A stretch of 52,372 bases of DNA from Candidatus Gastranaerophilales bacterium (GCA_944326115.1 CALVCQ010000015.1:1-52372); one strand, 5' to 3'; positions 16,867 through 29,593 are shown, counted from the stretch's first letter. Notes: generated from the letters alone by a model not told the origin. Translations and numbers: made by a program.

Positions 16867-17736
16867 ATGAATTTTATATTACAACTGGGTAACAATGCAA
16901 TAGTACAAAGCATAATTTATCTTTCCATATCCTGTATAATGCTTTTTTTGTCGAAATTTATGTTTGACAGATTCTCACTTTTTCAGCCGGAAAAAGAAGT
17001 AAAAAAAGCAAACTATACTGCCATAATAGCATTCTGCGGATACATGACAGGTGTTGCGTTTATTCTTGTAGGCGCATTTGCCGGCCCGTCCGGTAAGTCT
17101 TTCCGGATGGATTTGGCAATGTATATTGCATATGCAATTGTCGGCATAATATTGATGACGGTTTCCGGATTTGTAACCAGAAAAATAATGCTTAATCGTT
17201 TTGACAATGCAAAAGAACTTTTGCAGGATAAAAATATCGGTACATCTGCTGTTTATTTCGGTTTTTATGTTGCACACGGCTTAATTATTGCGGCTTGCGT
17301 AAACGGCGAATTTGGCGGTATTTTATCCTCAATCTTTTATTATGTATTAAGCGTATGTTTTATGTTTTTGTTTTTACGTCTTTATGATTATTTTGTACCT
17401 TATTCAATTCATGAAGAGCTGGAAAACGACAACTATGCGGTGGGTATTGCTCTTGCCGGCAATATTATTGCCATAGGCTTGATTCTTATGAAAGCCACAC
17501 TGGGTGATATGGACAGCTGGAAAAGCAGCTTAATCACATATTTTATTGACTTATCGGCAATATTCCTGCTATTGCCTGTTGTGAGATTTGTGCTCGGTAA
17601 CTTTATTGTAAAAGCAATAAACATAAACAAAGAACTGAAAAATAATAATGTAGCGGCAGGATTGATAGAATTTACCTGTATTACATGTTTCGCTCTGCTG
17701 GTATTCTTTATGGTTGATTTTACTTTTGCAATTTAA
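16867..17736 (+). CDS. DUF350 (YjfL/UPF0719) membrane protein, two repeats
   Basis: The 289-residue integral membrane protein has about eight hydrophobic segments. It is an internal duplication: both halves contain F(D/E)xEL-type linkers, an N(Y/V)xxA helix start (KKANYTAIIAFCGY; ENDNYAVGIALAGN; KNNNVAAGLIEF) and a polar GxxLM helix. This is the DUF350 pattern. It starts 9 bp after the DUF4178 gene with AAGGAG. The molecular function is not established. Confidence 0.8.
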   Translation: MNFILQLGNNAIVQSIIYLSISCIMLFLSKFMFDRFSLFQPEKEVKKANYTAIIAFCGYMTGVAFILVGAFAGPSGKSFRMDLAMYIAYAIVGIILMTVSGFVTRKIMLNRFDNAKELLQDKNIGTSAVYFGFYVAHGLIIAACVNGEFGGILSSIFYYVLSVCFMFLFLRLYDYFVPYSIHEELENDNYAVGIALAGNIIAIGLILMKATLGDMDSWKSSLITYFIDLSAIFLLLPVVRFVLGNFIVKAININKELKNNNVAAGLIEFTCITCFALLVFFMVDFTFAI

Positions 17737-17750
17737 GGAAAAAGATTTGT

Positions 17751-18353
17751 ATGATAATCAGACCGCAACAAAAATTAAAAGACAAACTTTTTTATAACAA
17801 TTTAATATTGATAGTCGTTATATTTTCTATAATATGTCTAATTACTTCTATGCTTTTGCAATCAACATATTATTATAACAAATCATTGAATTATCTTAAT
17901 GAAGGACAGATTTTCGGACCTATAAAAGTACAAAACAAACCGATTATATGTAAAGTAATGGCTCATTTTGGCGGAGACAACACATCAAGCTATCTTTCCG
18001 GAGAAGTACTGGATGAAAATAAAGACACACTATATGAATTCGGAAAAGATTTGTGGCATGAATCCGGATATGATTCTGACGGTTACTGGTCGGAATCAGA
18101 CAGAAAAATGACTGCTTATCTGACATTTAAAGATAAGGGAACGTATTATATACAGTTTAATACTGATGAAAAAAACATGTACTACATTTCTGTTACTTTT
18201 CAACTGGTAAAAAACAGCTATGTTGCGCACTCAAAAGCGGGAACACTGGCATTGCTGCTGGCAATGATAATATTTTATTTGTTAAATACAAGCTGGATAC
18301 ATGAAAAAATGTCAATAATAAATGACGAGCTGGCAGACATGAGTGAGGACTAA
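17751..18353 (+). CDS. Hypothetical membrane protein with extracytoplasmic domain
   Basis: The 200-residue product has a membrane helix near residues 20-40, a soluble middle of about 130 residues rich in aromatic and beta-like sequence (GTYYIQFNTDEKNMYYISV), and a second helix near 165-182. The middle should face the periplasm. AAGGAAAA precedes the start. I do not recognise the family; its place inside the PspA cluster suggests an envelope-stress role. Confidence 0.75.
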   Translation: MIIRPQQKLKDKLFYNNLILIVVIFSIICLITSMLLQSTYYYNKSLNYLNEGQIFGPIKVQNKPIICKVMAHFGGDNTSSYLSGEVLDENKDTLYEFGKDLWHESGYDSDGYWSESDRKMTAYLTFKDKGTYYIQFNTDEKNMYYISVTFQLVKNSYVAHSKAGTLALLLAMIIFYLLNTSWIHEKMSIINDELADMSED

Positions 18354-18354
18354 G

Positions 18355-18592
18355 ATGAAAGACAAATCTTTTGAAATTATAATTTACATCTGCCTTATAA
18401 TAGTTTTAGCAATAATTTATTTTGCCTGTTTTAACATTGCACAAAAAGGTTACGGATATCCGGGATACAGCGGATATCATAGTCATCATTCCCATTCCCG
18501 GTGGTACATAAGAAATTATGATGAAAGTTATTCTCCTTCGAACAGAGAAAACAGTTTGTATGGCAACAGAGCATCTCAAAGAGGTTTGAGCG

Positions 18593-18603
<11 letters not shown>
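18355..18603 (+). CDS. Small membrane protein with Gly/Tyr/His-rich tail
   Basis: The 82-residue protein has one N-terminal helix (about 6-26) and a tail rich in glycine, tyrosine, histidine and serine (GYGYPGYSGYHSHHSHSRW). I chose ATG 18355, two bases after the previous stop with GAGG upstream, over GTG 18343. The last 11 bp overlap the next gene, so translation is probably coupled. Function unknown. Confidence 0.7.
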
Positions 18604-21258
<2,655 letters not shown>

Positions 21259-21720
21259 TTATTCCGGTATATCTTCCCAAACATACTCCATCATTGTTTT
21301 CCAGTTTTCGCAAAGTTCTTCCGGCTTAAAATAGATATTAATTTCTCTTTCTGCGCTTTCCGGACAATCCGAGCCGTGTATTGTGTTGCATTCTTTTGTT
21401 TGTGCAAAATCAGCTCTGATAGTACCAACCTGTGCATCATTCGGCACGGTAGAGCCCATCATATGGCGCATACCTTCGATTACATTTTTACCTTCAACCA
21501 CCATTGCTACAATAGGACCGGAGGTAATGTAGTTTATAAGTGGTTGATAAAAGGGCTTGCCTTTATGTTCTGCATAGTGCTGTTCCGCAATTTCCAGAGT
21601 CGGCTGGAGCATTTTCAGCCCGACAATTTTATAGCCTTTATGCTCAATTCTTCTTATTATGTTACCTATCAAGCCTCTTTTTACGCCGTCAGGTTTAATA
21701 GCAACAAATGTTCTGTCCAT
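21259..21720 (-). CDS. ndk: Nucleoside diphosphate kinase
   Basis: NDK moves the gamma phosphate between NTPs and NDPs. The start at 21720 gives 153 residues beginning MDRTFVAIKPDGVKRG, the normal length, with GGGAGG nine bases upstream; a longer frame adds 17 unlikely residues. The active-site histidine is in NTIHGSDCPESAEREI. Other family blocks are GLKM, HYAEHKGKPFY and MMGSTVPNDAQ. Confidence 0.96.
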   Translation of the reverse strand: MDRTFVAIKPDGVKRGLIGNIIRRIEHKGYKIVGLKMLQPTLEIAEQHYAEHKGKPFYQPLINYITSGPIVAMVVEGKNVIEGMRHMMGSTVPNDAQVGTIRADFAQTKECNTIHGSDCPESAEREINIYFKPEELCENWKTMMEYVWEDIPE

Positions 21721-21885
21721 GTGTAAAATCCTCCCGACTATTATTGAAGCATAAACGGTAGTTTTTAACAAGTTTTAAACAAGCTTGAAAATTATATAAA
21801 GAAATGTAACGATTTTTGTATATATTGAATATTGAAACTTTATTTTGTTTTTATATATTTGTAGGTAAGTAAAAGGACTGTAAAA

Positions 21886-22626
21886 ATGGGTTTAGCAGCA
21901 TCACAGGCAAGATTGTTACTCTTAACAGCAAGAAAAAGCGACCTTGAGTATAGAGCACAGCAGATAACAAACACAGAAATGATTCTTGCTATGCAGACAG
22001 AACAGATTGCAAGAGAATATTCTTTAAAAATCAGCAATCAGGCTGTTTTCTATCAGGATCCGAGCGGCGAACAGCTTTCTACTTGCCTTTCTGCATCTAC
22101 ATTATTAGCCATGGGTGCCGGAAATTACAAAATTCTTGAATACAGCGACGGCAATTGGTTTGAATGGAAATCTGATTCTGCTAATAATACTACCACAGAG
22201 CGACTTTATACAAATGATGAAGGTAAAACAATATCCGAAGCAATATGGGAAACTCTCCCTGAAGACGAAAAAGCTACATATCATGCAAGCGGAACTGCTC
22301 AGTATACACCTGCAAATAATGATTATAATGCACTTGAGTTATTAGAATGTTTACAAAACGGAACATTAAAAATTGTAAACGCAGCGGGCGAAGATGTCAC
22401 ATTAAGCGGCAACAATAATTTTTATACAGGTTATTATACAGATGATGATGCTGCAGCAGAAGCAGAATACCAGACAAAAACAGCATCCATACAGGTAAAA
22501 GAAAAGAGATTGCAAAACGAACTCAACCAGATTGAAACACAGCAAAAAGCTTGTGATCAGGAAATCGATTCCGTTAAGAAAATCATTGAAAAGAACATTG
22601 AAAGAACATTCAAAGTATTTTCATAA
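21886..22626 (+). CDS. Hypothetical protein, MGLAASQ family
   Basis: The 246-residue product starts MGLAASQARLLLLTARKSD and continues with a helical segment to about residue 55, a variable acidic middle and a coiled coil (about 195-240). I associate this N-terminus with a family repeated in gut Melainabacteria, but its function is unknown. AAAGGA precedes the ATG and a strong terminator follows. No classical signal peptide is visible. Confidence 0.7.
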   Translation: MGLAASQARLLLLTARKSDLEYRAQQITNTEMILAMQTEQIAREYSLKISNQAVFYQDPSGEQLSTCLSASTLLAMGAGNYKILEYSDGNWFEWKSDSANNTTTERLYTNDEGKTISEAIWETLPEDEKATYHASGTAQYTPANNDYNALELLECLQNGTLKIVNAAGEDVTLSGNNNFYTGYYTDDDAAAEAEYQTKTASIQVKEKRLQNELNQIETQQKACDQEIDSVKKIIEKNIERTFKVFS

Positions 22627-22702
22627 TAAATAATTTCTAATCGGTTTACATATCACACACCTTAGAGCACATTATTTACTTACTATTATCGCAACAAAAA
22701 AT

Positions 22703-22726
22703 AAACGCCTTATTGATAAGGCGTTT
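22703..22726 (+). terminator. Rho-independent terminator
   Basis: AAACGCCTTA-TTGA-TAAGGCGTTT is a perfect 10-bp stem with a T run, 77 bp after the 21886-22626 gene. The rest of the gap to 22919 shows nothing recognisable. Confidence 0.9.
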
Positions 22727-22918
22727 TTTATTGTACACATACACATTAAGTCAGCTTTAAGCTTCCGTTAACAGCATGCAGAAACAAAGAGACAAAATAA
22801 ATAAAAGATGTGAAATAAAGCGGACAGCTGGCTAAAGCTAAGCCTGCAATTCGGCTCTATCGTTCAGATTCAAAAACCCGGGATACACCTGAGACACAGG
22901 ATGGGACACATTTTAACA

Positions 22919-23572
22919 CTAAACCGTTATATATATATGATGCGATAATTTAATTTTAACAATCGTATTTCTCGGGAGTTCCACATTTTTGCCGGGGTTA
23001 TCCAAAAATGTGTTAAGCGCAGAATCCGCCAATATGGCTACTGCACGTCCTGTTGCATAGGTTTTATTATGTTTCCGTGTATATGTTTGCGGTCGTGATC
23101 CAATATCCAGAAGAATAGCCATGCCTGTTTTAGCCATTGTGGTCACAAATTTTAACGGTCTGTTTTCGTCAACTCCAAGAGCATAAGTGTTTGAAGCAAT
23201 AGGAATACTCTTACCTTCTGTGGTAATAATTTCATTAAAACGAAGTTCGAATGAACCGTTTTTATAGCCTTTTCCGGACTGTTCAACCTGTATTGCATTT
23301 CCGTATAAAATACTGCCCGCTGCTGCAATCGGTATACCGTTATAAATCCAGTCTTCATTAAGGACAGCTGCAATACTGTCACCGGCTTTCAGGTTTGCTG
23401 AACTGACAGTGGATTGCATTTTTGCCGTAAATGATGCACCTGCCGGTATTGTGATTAGATTTCCTTGCAAGTCTGCGTTCTGCGATGTTTCGTATGCGCA
23501 TACCGCAGGTGCTGATGTATGAATGTTTATTAAACACAAGCTAAATATTATTAAAACAAATTTTCTCATCAT
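22919..23572 (-). CDS. Secreted hypothetical protein
   Basis: The 217-residue product has an N-terminal signal peptide (hydrophobic 5-25, likely cleavage after VCA). The body reads LITIPAGASFTAKMQS, LKAGDSIAAVL, WIYNGIPIAAAGSILYG: the IPAGT...GD...V...G..iP.GS pattern found in VirB10-like and other envelope beta-barrel domains. No further domain is identified. Length and export suggest a periplasmic or envelope-associated protein. Confidence 0.7.
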   Translation of the reverse strand: MMRKFVLIIFSLCLINIHTSAPAVCAYETSQNADLQGNLITIPAGASFTAKMQSTVSSANLKAGDSIAAVLNEDWIYNGIPIAAAGSILYGNAIQVEQSGKGYKNGSFELRFNEIITTEGKSIPIASNTYALGVDENRPLKFVTTMAKTGMAILLDIGSRPQTYTRKHNKTYATGRAVAILADSALNTFLDNPGKNVELPRNTIVKIKLSHHIYITV

Positions 23573-23634
23573 ATTTTATTATCCGTAATTTTTTCATAAT
23601 TTTTTAAATTTTGGGAAATTCTTAAAACTTTAAG

Positions 23635-24300
23635 CTAAAACAGACCTTTTAAGTGTTCGCTGTCACTAAAGGTTACAAATCCGACTATCATTCTGCCGTC
23701 TGTTAAATAAACGTTGAAATGCCCAAACACACCGTCAGGAGTGGCATTTGCAAGCTTTCTAAGTTTTTTTATATCAATATATTTTATTTTATTTATGTCA
23801 AAATCAGAAGCGTTTGTTTTAACAAGCAATTTGCCGTCATTACCGACAGCAGCAAGTCTTATATTTTGTGCTTTTAATTCATCCGGTGTTATTTTGGTAT
23901 CCGCATTTTTATTCAAAGCAACAAGTGAGGAAAACAGTAATTCCGGTGTGTCAAAGAATCCGAGTATGTCTTTTTCATCCCAAATACCATCGTTATTATC
24001 TTTTAGCATTACATATTGAACCCCGTCAATTTTTATAACAAACGGGTCAGAAACCGACATAGCTAAAATCTCATTCATGACGGAATTGAAATCAGCAGCC
24101 GCATGTTCTGGCGGTATAAGATAGTAATCCGTTGTACCTTGTGTATAAGATGAAGCCTCCAGTGTTGTTCCTGCTGTTTCTCCCGTTAAATAGTCATATA
24201 CCTCGGGATTTGCTTTCGTAAATTCATATTCTTCCGCTGTTACAATATCTACGCTCAACAAAAAAGCAGCAAAACATAACAAAAGAGCGATTTTTTTCAT
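23635..24300 (-). CDS. Secreted protein with two EF-hand-like loops
   Basis: The start at 24300 gives MKKIALLLCFAAFLLSV, a clear signal peptide, with GGA eight bases upstream; an in-frame ATG lies two codons earlier. The middle has two calcium-loop-like motifs, DNNDGIWDEKDI and NKNADTKITPDEL, spaced as a helix-loop-helix pair. It is probably a periplasmic or secreted calcium-binding protein of unknown role. Confidence 0.72.
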   Translation of the reverse strand: MKKIALLLCFAAFLLSVDIVTAEEYEFTKANPEVYDYLTGETAGTTLEASSYTQGTTDYYLIPPEHAAADFNSVMNEILAMSVSDPFVIKIDGVQYVMLKDNNDGIWDEKDILGFFDTPELLFSSLVALNKNADTKITPDELKAQNIRLAAVGNDGKLLVKTNASDFDINKIKYIDIKKLRKLANATPDGVFGHFNVYLTDGRMIVGFVTFSDSEHLKGLF

Positions 24301-24465
24301 ACGCATATTCCTTTCAAGACAAAATGTTATTAATAATTCTATATTGATGCAGTGTTTTTTACCTTTATATATATTAACGATATGATTTTAAATTTGTTCA
24401 AAAATTTTTTACATAACAAAAAATATATGCTAAAATTGCTGTAAGATTATAAACGGAGAAAGATT

Positions 24466-24639
24466 ATGGCAAGAATAGTCAGACCCTCATGGGCAATAAG
24501 ATGTGTACAATCAAGCTGCAGAGAGTTATTTGAAGTAGCAATTTTAGAAGACGGTAAACAGCAGGAAGTTGTATGTCCAAAATGCGGTGAACATTATCTT
24601 TATCCTGTTTTGCCGGATGATACGGACAACGCTGAATAG
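24466..24639 (+). CDS. Small zinc-ribbon-like protein
   Basis: This 57-residue gene reads MARIVRPSWAIRCVQSSC and later VVCPKCGEHYLYPV. Four cysteines in two pairs (CxxxxC and CPKC) make a plausible zinc ribbon. CGGAG lies six bases upstream of the ATG, and it ends 17 bp before the radical SAM gene, so the two are probably co-transcribed. The function is unknown. Confidence 0.75.
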   Translation: MARIVRPSWAIRCVQSSCRELFEVAILEDGKQQEVVCPKCGEHYLYPVLPDDTDNAE

Positions 24640-24656
24640 TATTTCAGGCAGCAAAA

Positions 24657-25598
24657 ATGAATTTTCCCCGTCCTGAAACAAACAAAAGATATTATCAATT
24701 CAGTGAATATTTAAAAAACAAATTCGGCAAAAAAGTATATAAAATTACGCTGGATGCAGGATTCTTCTGTCCTAACAGAGACGGCACCATTTCCTTTGGA
24801 GGATGTATATTTTGTGATGACGGAGGAAGTTTTTCACGTGCACATGATTCCGGCATGTCTGTCGGGCAGCAGGTCTTAACAGGAATGAAAACTTTGTCCG
24901 GACGTTTTAAGGCGCAAAAATTCATGTCTTACTTTCAGGCATATTCAAATACATATAAACCCGTTGAAGAATTAAAAAAAATATATGACGAATCATTGTG
25001 CCATCCCGATATAGTAGGGATTTCCATAGGTACACGTCCGGATTGTGTTGATGAACAGAAACTTGATTTAATTGCTTCATATACGGATAAATATGAAACC
25101 TGGGTAGAATACGGTCTGCAGTCAATGCATGACAGAACACTTAAATTTATAAACAGAGGACATGATTTTGAAACTTTTTTAAAAGCGTTTAAACAAACGA
25201 AAGAGCGGGGAATAAAAACAGGAGTACATATCATTCTCGGTTTGCCGGGTGAAACAAAACAGGACATGCTCCAAACAGTAAAAGCTCTTGCCTCTATCGG
25301 TGCAGACGGTATCAAATTCCATTGCCTTTGTATTTTTCCGAATACAAAACTGTATGACATGTATGAAAACGGACAAATAGAGCTTTTAGAAGAAGATGAG
25401 TATGTTGATATTGCATGCGATTGTCTTGAAATATTACCTTCCCGCACAACAATTCACAGGCTGGGAGGGAACGGTCTGCAGGCGATAAAAGTTGCCCCGA
25501 AATGGCTTAACAAAAAATTTGAAATTTTAAACAAAATAGATAAAGAGCTGGAAAAAAGAAATTCTTATCAGGGCAAGAATTTTATACGCTTGAAATAA
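24657..25598 (+). CDS. Radical SAM protein, YhcC/TIGR01212 family
   Basis: The 313-residue radical SAM enzyme has the atypical cluster motif of this family: C38, C50 and C53 in CPNRDG...GGCIFC. YFQAYSNTY, IGTRPDC, VEYGLQSMHDRTL, GLPGETKQDM and KFHCLCIFPNT are also typical. The reaction is not firmly known. Confidence 0.9.
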   Translation: MNFPRPETNKRYYQFSEYLKNKFGKKVYKITLDAGFFCPNRDGTISFGGCIFCDDGGSFSRAHDSGMSVGQQVLTGMKTLSGRFKAQKFMSYFQAYSNTYKPVEELKKIYDESLCHPDIVGISIGTRPDCVDEQKLDLIASYTDKYETWVEYGLQSMHDRTLKFINRGHDFETFLKAFKQTKERGIKTGVHIILGLPGETKQDMLQTVKALASIGADGIKFHCLCIFPNTKLYDMYENGQIELLEEDEYVDIACDCLEILPSRTTIHRLGGNGLQAIKVAPKWLNKKFEILNKIDKELEKRNSYQGKNFIRLK

Positions 25599-25740
25599 TA
25601 TTTATAAATATTATTTCAAGCTATATCTGCATTTCAAACCATCTTTACACAGATATAAAGATTAGATAAAGAAATCAAAAATTAATAATTATTTGCTTTA
25701 TAATGTGTACAACGATAAGAAAAATACATGGAGAAATAAA

Positions 25741-26031
25741 ATGCACGCAGATTCTATTAAATATTTTTTAACTCAGTTAGAAACAGCAGACAATAAAAGC
25801 AAAGCAGAAATTGAAAATATGCTTGTAAATGTCGGTTCTGCAGCAGTACCAGTTCTTGTGGAACAATTGCAAACTGTTAAAGGTGCTGTAAGAGGGGTTG
25901 TTGCTATGAGTTTAATCAGAATCGGCGAAGCATCTGTTGATTGTCTGAAAAAAGTTGCCGAAAACAACAAAGACTTTGAATGGGTTGCAAAATACTTAAT
26001 TTCCGAAATTAAAGGTGAAATTGCCGCTTAA
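25741..26031 (+). CDS. Small HEAT-repeat-like protein
   Basis: I chose ATG 25741 (GGAG upstream), giving 96 residues. The sequence is helical with HEAT-like repeats: VGSAAVPVLVEQL, VRGVVAMSLIRIGEASVDCLKKV. Such short proteins act as protein-interaction scaffolds. No specific partner can be named. A terminator follows. Confidence 0.75.
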   Translation: MHADSIKYFLTQLETADNKSKAEIENMLVNVGSAAVPVLVEQLQTVKGAVRGVVAMSLIRIGEASVDCLKKVAENNKDFEWVAKYLISEIKGEIAA

Positions 26032-26069
26032 TTTCTTTATTAATATATAGCCGAAACTACTGCAGTTAT

Positions 26070-26100
26070 AAAGGATTGGTCTAAAAGCCAGTCCTTTTTT
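26070..26100 (+). terminator. Rho-independent terminator
   Basis: AAAGGATTGG and CCAGTCCTTT pair (one G-T) around an 8-nt loop, then TTT. It serves the HEAT-repeat gene. Confidence 0.8.
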
Positions 26101-26172
26101 AAATAAATATTTTCTTGTTTATCAGTATTTGTATAAATAGCAGTCATCCGATTTATAAACGTGTTAAGATAA

Positions 26173-27540
26173 TTAATTATTCAAACTGTGAATCGGTGCA
26201 GGAATTCTTCCTCCTCTTTGCACAAAGTTTGTACTGGAAAGTGAATTTACGTTCATTATCGGAGCTTCGCCCAGAAGTCCGCCGAATACTACTTTGTCTC
26301 CTGCATTCTTACCCGGAGCCGGGATTATTCTGACAGCTGTAGTCTTTTTATTTATCATACCGATTGCCATTTCATCAGCTATAATTCCGGAGATAGTATC
26401 AGAGGGAGTATTCCCCGGAATTGCTATCATATCAAGTCCAACAGAACAAACAGAGGTCATTGCCTCGAGTTTATCAAAGGTTAAAAATCCTTTTTCCGCA
26501 GCCTCAATCATTCCCGCATCTTCCGAAACAGGGATAAAAGCACCCGACAGCCCTCCTACATGTGAACTTGCCATTATTCCTCCTTTTTTTACGGCATCGT
26601 TTAGCATTGCAAGAGCTGCTGTCGTGCCGTGAGCACCGGCATGTTCCAAACCCATTGCCTGAAAAATACCTGCTACGCTGTCTCCTACTTCCGGAGTAGG
26701 GGCAAGCGACAAATCAATTATGCCAAAAGGTATTCCCATTTTTTTAGCCATTTCTCTGCCGACAAGTTCTCCTGCAGAGGTAATTTTGTAAGCTGTTTGT
26801 TTTATCTTGTTTGCAATTTCTCCAAAATGTGCACCATCCGGCATGGATTCTATAGCCGCACGGACAACACCCGGACCGGAAACTCCAATGTTGAGGGCAC
26901 ATTCCGGCTCGCCGTATCCCTGGAATGCTCCTGCCATAAAAGGATTATCTCCGGGCACATTACAAAAACATACAAGTTTTGCCGCACCTATTCCGTCAAG
27001 GTCTGCTGTAAGTTCTGCAGCTTTTTTTATTATTGTTCCCATTTTAATAACTGCGTCCATATTTATACCTGCTTTGGAGCTGGCAACATTTATGGACGAA
27101 CAAATTCTTTCCGTTCGGGCAAGCGCTTCCGGAATGCTTTCTATAAGTGCTTCATCGCCTTTTGTGCATCCTTTTTCAACAAGGGCGCCAAAACCGCCTA
27201 TAAAATTTACGCCTACATCTTTTGCCGCTTTATCCAGAACTTTTGCAAGATACACATAGTCATAATCTTTACAGGATTCTCCAACAATAGAAATCGGTGT
27301 TACTGAAATTCTTTTATTAATAATGGGGATAGAGTAATCTTCTTCTATCTCATTTGCCAATGAGACGAGATTTTTTGCATATTTTGTAATTTTATTGTAA
27401 ATTTTTTCTCCGACCTCTTTTACATCCGTAGCGCAGCAGTCTCTAAGACTTAGCGAGAGCGTAACCGTTCTTATATCAAGGTGCTGGACTCGTATCATAT
27501 CTATTGTTTCCAGTATTGAATCAGAGTTTATAGATGACAT
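26173..27540 (-). CDS. PFL family protein (UPF0210/DUF711)
   Basis: The start at 27540 (GGGG six bases upstream) gives 455 residues, close to the family's roughly 450. The sequence matches UPF0210 throughout: [80 protein letters not shown] and a glycine-rich [11 protein letters not shown] end. It resembles glycyl-radical-enzyme folds by name, but the function is unestablished. Confidence 0.9.
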   Translation of the reverse strand: MSSINSDSILETIDMIRVQHLDIRTVTLSLSLRDCCATDVKEVGEKIYNKITKYAKNLVSLANEIEEDYSIPIINKRISVTPISIVGESCKDYDYVYLAKVLDKAAKDVGVNFIGGFGALVEKGCTKGDEALIESIPEALARTERICSSINVASSKAGINMDAVIKMGTIIKKAAELTADLDGIGAAKLVCFCNVPGDNPFMAGAFQGYGEPECALNIGVSGPGVVRAAIESMPDGAHFGEIANKIKQTAYKITSAGELVGREMAKKMGIPFGIIDLSLAPTPEVGDSVAGIFQAMGLEHAGAHGTTAALAMLNDAVKKGGIMASSHVGGLSGAFIPVSEDAGMIEAAEKGFLTFDKLEAMTSVCSVGLDMIAIPGNTPSDTISGIIADEMAIGMINKKTTAVRIIPAPGKNAGDKVVFGGLLGEAPIMNVNSLSSTNFVQRGGRIPAPIHSLNN

Positions 27541-27607
27541 ATTTTTCCCCGTATTATTGTACATCAGCAATTATAACAAAAATTTGATAACCGCATTAAG
27601 TTAAAAG

Positions 27608-27785
27608 TTGTCTGAGTGGGACCTCGCTTGTAGGAGTGGTACACGGAGTGCGAGTGGCGCCGAGTCTAGCATTTTACGGAAGTGACCCCATGCGCTTGTT
27701 GACTGTGCCGGACTTATTGTTAAATATTGAACTTGCTTATTGCACAGGTTCAACAAGTAGTCGGAGTCAGTTGACAATATGAAAA
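27608..27785 (+). repeat. 178-bp interspersed repeat, copy 4
   Basis: Complete copy, identical to copies 2 and 5. It lies between the 5' end of the PFL gene and the 3' end of the radical SAM gene at 27806, interrupting neither. Confidence 0.95.
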
Positions 27786-27805
27786 TTTGTGCATTCTGAA
27801 TATAT

Positions 27806-28426
27806 TTAATAACCGTTATCAAGCCACGGACGTTCTCTGAATTTTGCTCCTAATGCTTCAATCTGGGATTTGCAGCTTTCCAAATCCACCTTATAATCTT
27901 TATAACCTGTTACAATGGTTGCTGTTGTTTCTATACCTGCTTTTACGCATTCACTGATAAAATCCTTCATCCCTTCATAAGCATTTTCCAATTTCGGTAA
28001 AGAGACAGCATTGTATACTTCTTTATTTTCACCGTTAAAGCTGACAGACACGCTGTCTATAATCCCTTTAAGCTCCGGCACGATATTTCTTTTATAAATA
28101 ATATTGCCCTGTCCGTTTGTATTTATTCTTGTTTTTATATGCGGATATTTTTCTTTTATATATTTTGCAGTTTGTTTAAGTTCTTCCAGTTTTAATACAG
28201 GTTCGCCGTAACCGCAGAACACAATTTCTTTGTATTTGTCAGGGTCAAAAGAATCCAGCTGCTTTTTTACCTCTTCAACATTCAGATTTTCGCTGTCCAA
28301 AAAAAGGTTTGCGCCGACTACATCATCTTTTATTGCTCTTATACAAAATACACAGTTATTTGTACAAAGGTTTGTCAGATTGATATATATTTTATCTTCA
28401 AGTAAATAAACGTAATTGTTGCTCAT
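27806..28426 (-). CDS. TatD-associated radical SAM protein (TIGR04038 type)
   Basis: ATG 28426 gives 206 residues. The cluster cysteines are C21, C25 and C28 in LCTNNCVFC. FCGYGEPVLK, RINTNGQGN and IDSVSVSFNGENKE match the small radical SAM family that links with TatD nucleases. A longer frame begins at TTG 28447, seven residues earlier. No tatD is adjacent here. Confidence 0.83.
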   Translation of the reverse strand: MSNNYVYLLEDKIYINLTNLCTNNCVFCIRAIKDDVVGANLFLDSENLNVEEVKKQLDSFDPDKYKEIVFCGYGEPVLKLEELKQTAKYIKEKYPHIKTRINTNGQGNIIYKRNIVPELKGIIDSVSVSFNGENKEVYNAVSLPKLENAYEGMKDFISECVKAGIETTATIVTGYKDYKVDLESCKSQIEALGAKFRERPWLDNGY

Positions 28427-28503
28427 AGAACAATTGTTGCACAACAAATTTTCTCAATCAAGACATTTACTCTATGTTAATTAATCGAAAAAATAATAGA
28501 CAA

Positions 28504-29151
28504 TTATAACAATGAAGAATCACCTGATTTTTTTACATAAAAACCGAGACCGAGAGATTTAAAACGACCGAGTTCATTTTTTAGATTGTAGACTTCTTTG
28601 TTCAATTCATTCATTTTGTATCTGAGCGTTTCATTTTCGGTTTTGCAGCGCACAAGTTCAACAACAACCTCATCCATGCCGTCCAGTTTTTCATCAAGTT
28701 TTTTTTGAATAATATCTGAAATTTTTTCCGTAATATTACTTTCCATTTTTGATAAAGAGGAACAAATTGTTTCTGCAGTATTCAAAGAAACAGTTTGTGT
28801 TGATACAGCAGGAACTTTTACGGGGTCATTCACCGGAGGCTGCATAATATGAGCCTGTATGTATTTATTTTGAGGTGTCTTTACTGTTTTTACAGGCACT
28901 GTAGCATAAGATTTTTGAGAAGATTTTGGTGCATTTCCGGATTGTTCGTTTTTGCTTTTTGTTCTTCTTAAAATCTCTACATCATCTCTGGAAAAATAAG
29001 TTTTTCCGGAGGAATCTTTTTTGGGCATCAAAGAAACCTGCGCACAGAGTTTTGCAATACCTTTATTATCAAGGTTCAAAATATTTCTTACTGTTTCGAC
29101 GGAAAAGTTTTGAATTTTTGTTCTTATATGTTCATTAAATGCGTTAGCCAA
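28504..29151 (-). CDS. Hypothetical protein, MerR-like N-terminus and coiled coil
   Basis: TTG start with AGAGGAA upstream; 215 residues. Residues 15-65 resemble a MerR-type helix-turn-helix (VRNILNLDNKGIAKLC, SRDDVEILRR). The middle is low-complexity, and residues 135-200 form a coiled coil. It may be a DNA-binding or scaffolding protein. The family is not recognised. Confidence 0.65.
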   Translation of the reverse strand: MANAFNEHIRTKIQNFSVETVRNILNLDNKGIAKLCAQVSLMPKKDSSGKTYFSRDDVEILRRTKSKNEQSGNAPKSSQKSYATVPVKTVKTPQNKYIQAHIMQPPVNDPVKVPAVSTQTVSLNTAETICSSLSKMESNITEKISDIIQKKLDEKLDGMDEVVVELVRCKTENETLRYKMNELNKEVYNLKNELGRFKSLGLGFYVKKSGDSSLL

Positions 29152-29254
29152 TGCAGAGTTCCTCTTGAACTTTGAATGATATATTATTTATGGGTATTAT
29201 ATTTCAAATTCTGACTATTTTAAACATTAAAGTCAAATTTCTTTACAATAAAAA

Positions 29255-29479
29255 TTAAGAAAACGGGTTTTTGGGTTTATACTTTGAAGAATCATTCTTC
29301 ACAATCACCCCGCACTTTGAACAGGCAAGGGTTTCGCCTGTACTGTCAACCGGAAGAAAAATGTGGTCGCATTTTTCCTGATAATCAATTTCTTCCGGCA
29401 TGGGATTTCTGTTATTTCCTTTTAATTTTTTTGAATTTTTTTCTTGTATTAATTTTGTAATCAACTCGATAATATACAT
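29255..29479 (-). CDS. Small zinc-finger-like protein
   Basis: The 74-residue product has a hydrophobic N-terminus (MYIIELITKLIQ), a basic linker and a C-terminal motif CDHIFLPVDSTGETLACSKCG. Cys-His plus CxxC would make a small zinc site. It resembles short proteins I associate with Melainabacteria. Function unknown. Confidence 0.65.
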   Translation of the reverse strand: MYIIELITKLIQEKNSKKLKGNNRNPMPEEIDYQEKCDHIFLPVDSTGETLACSKCGVIVKNDSSKYKPKNPFS

Positions 29480-29569
29480 AATTATAATTATACAATATTC
29501 GGAAAAATTCTGTTCTGCAGCCGGAATCGATAAGCTATGTATAGATGGTACCGGATTGAATAAAAAAAA

Positions 29570-29593
29570 GCCTTTAATACATTGATTAAAGGC
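29570..29593. terminator. Rho-independent terminator-like hairpin
   Basis: GCCTTTAAT-ACATTG-ATTAAAGGC is a perfect 9-bp stem with an A run before it, so it would work best for minus-strand transcription from 29747-30133. Confidence 0.6.
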
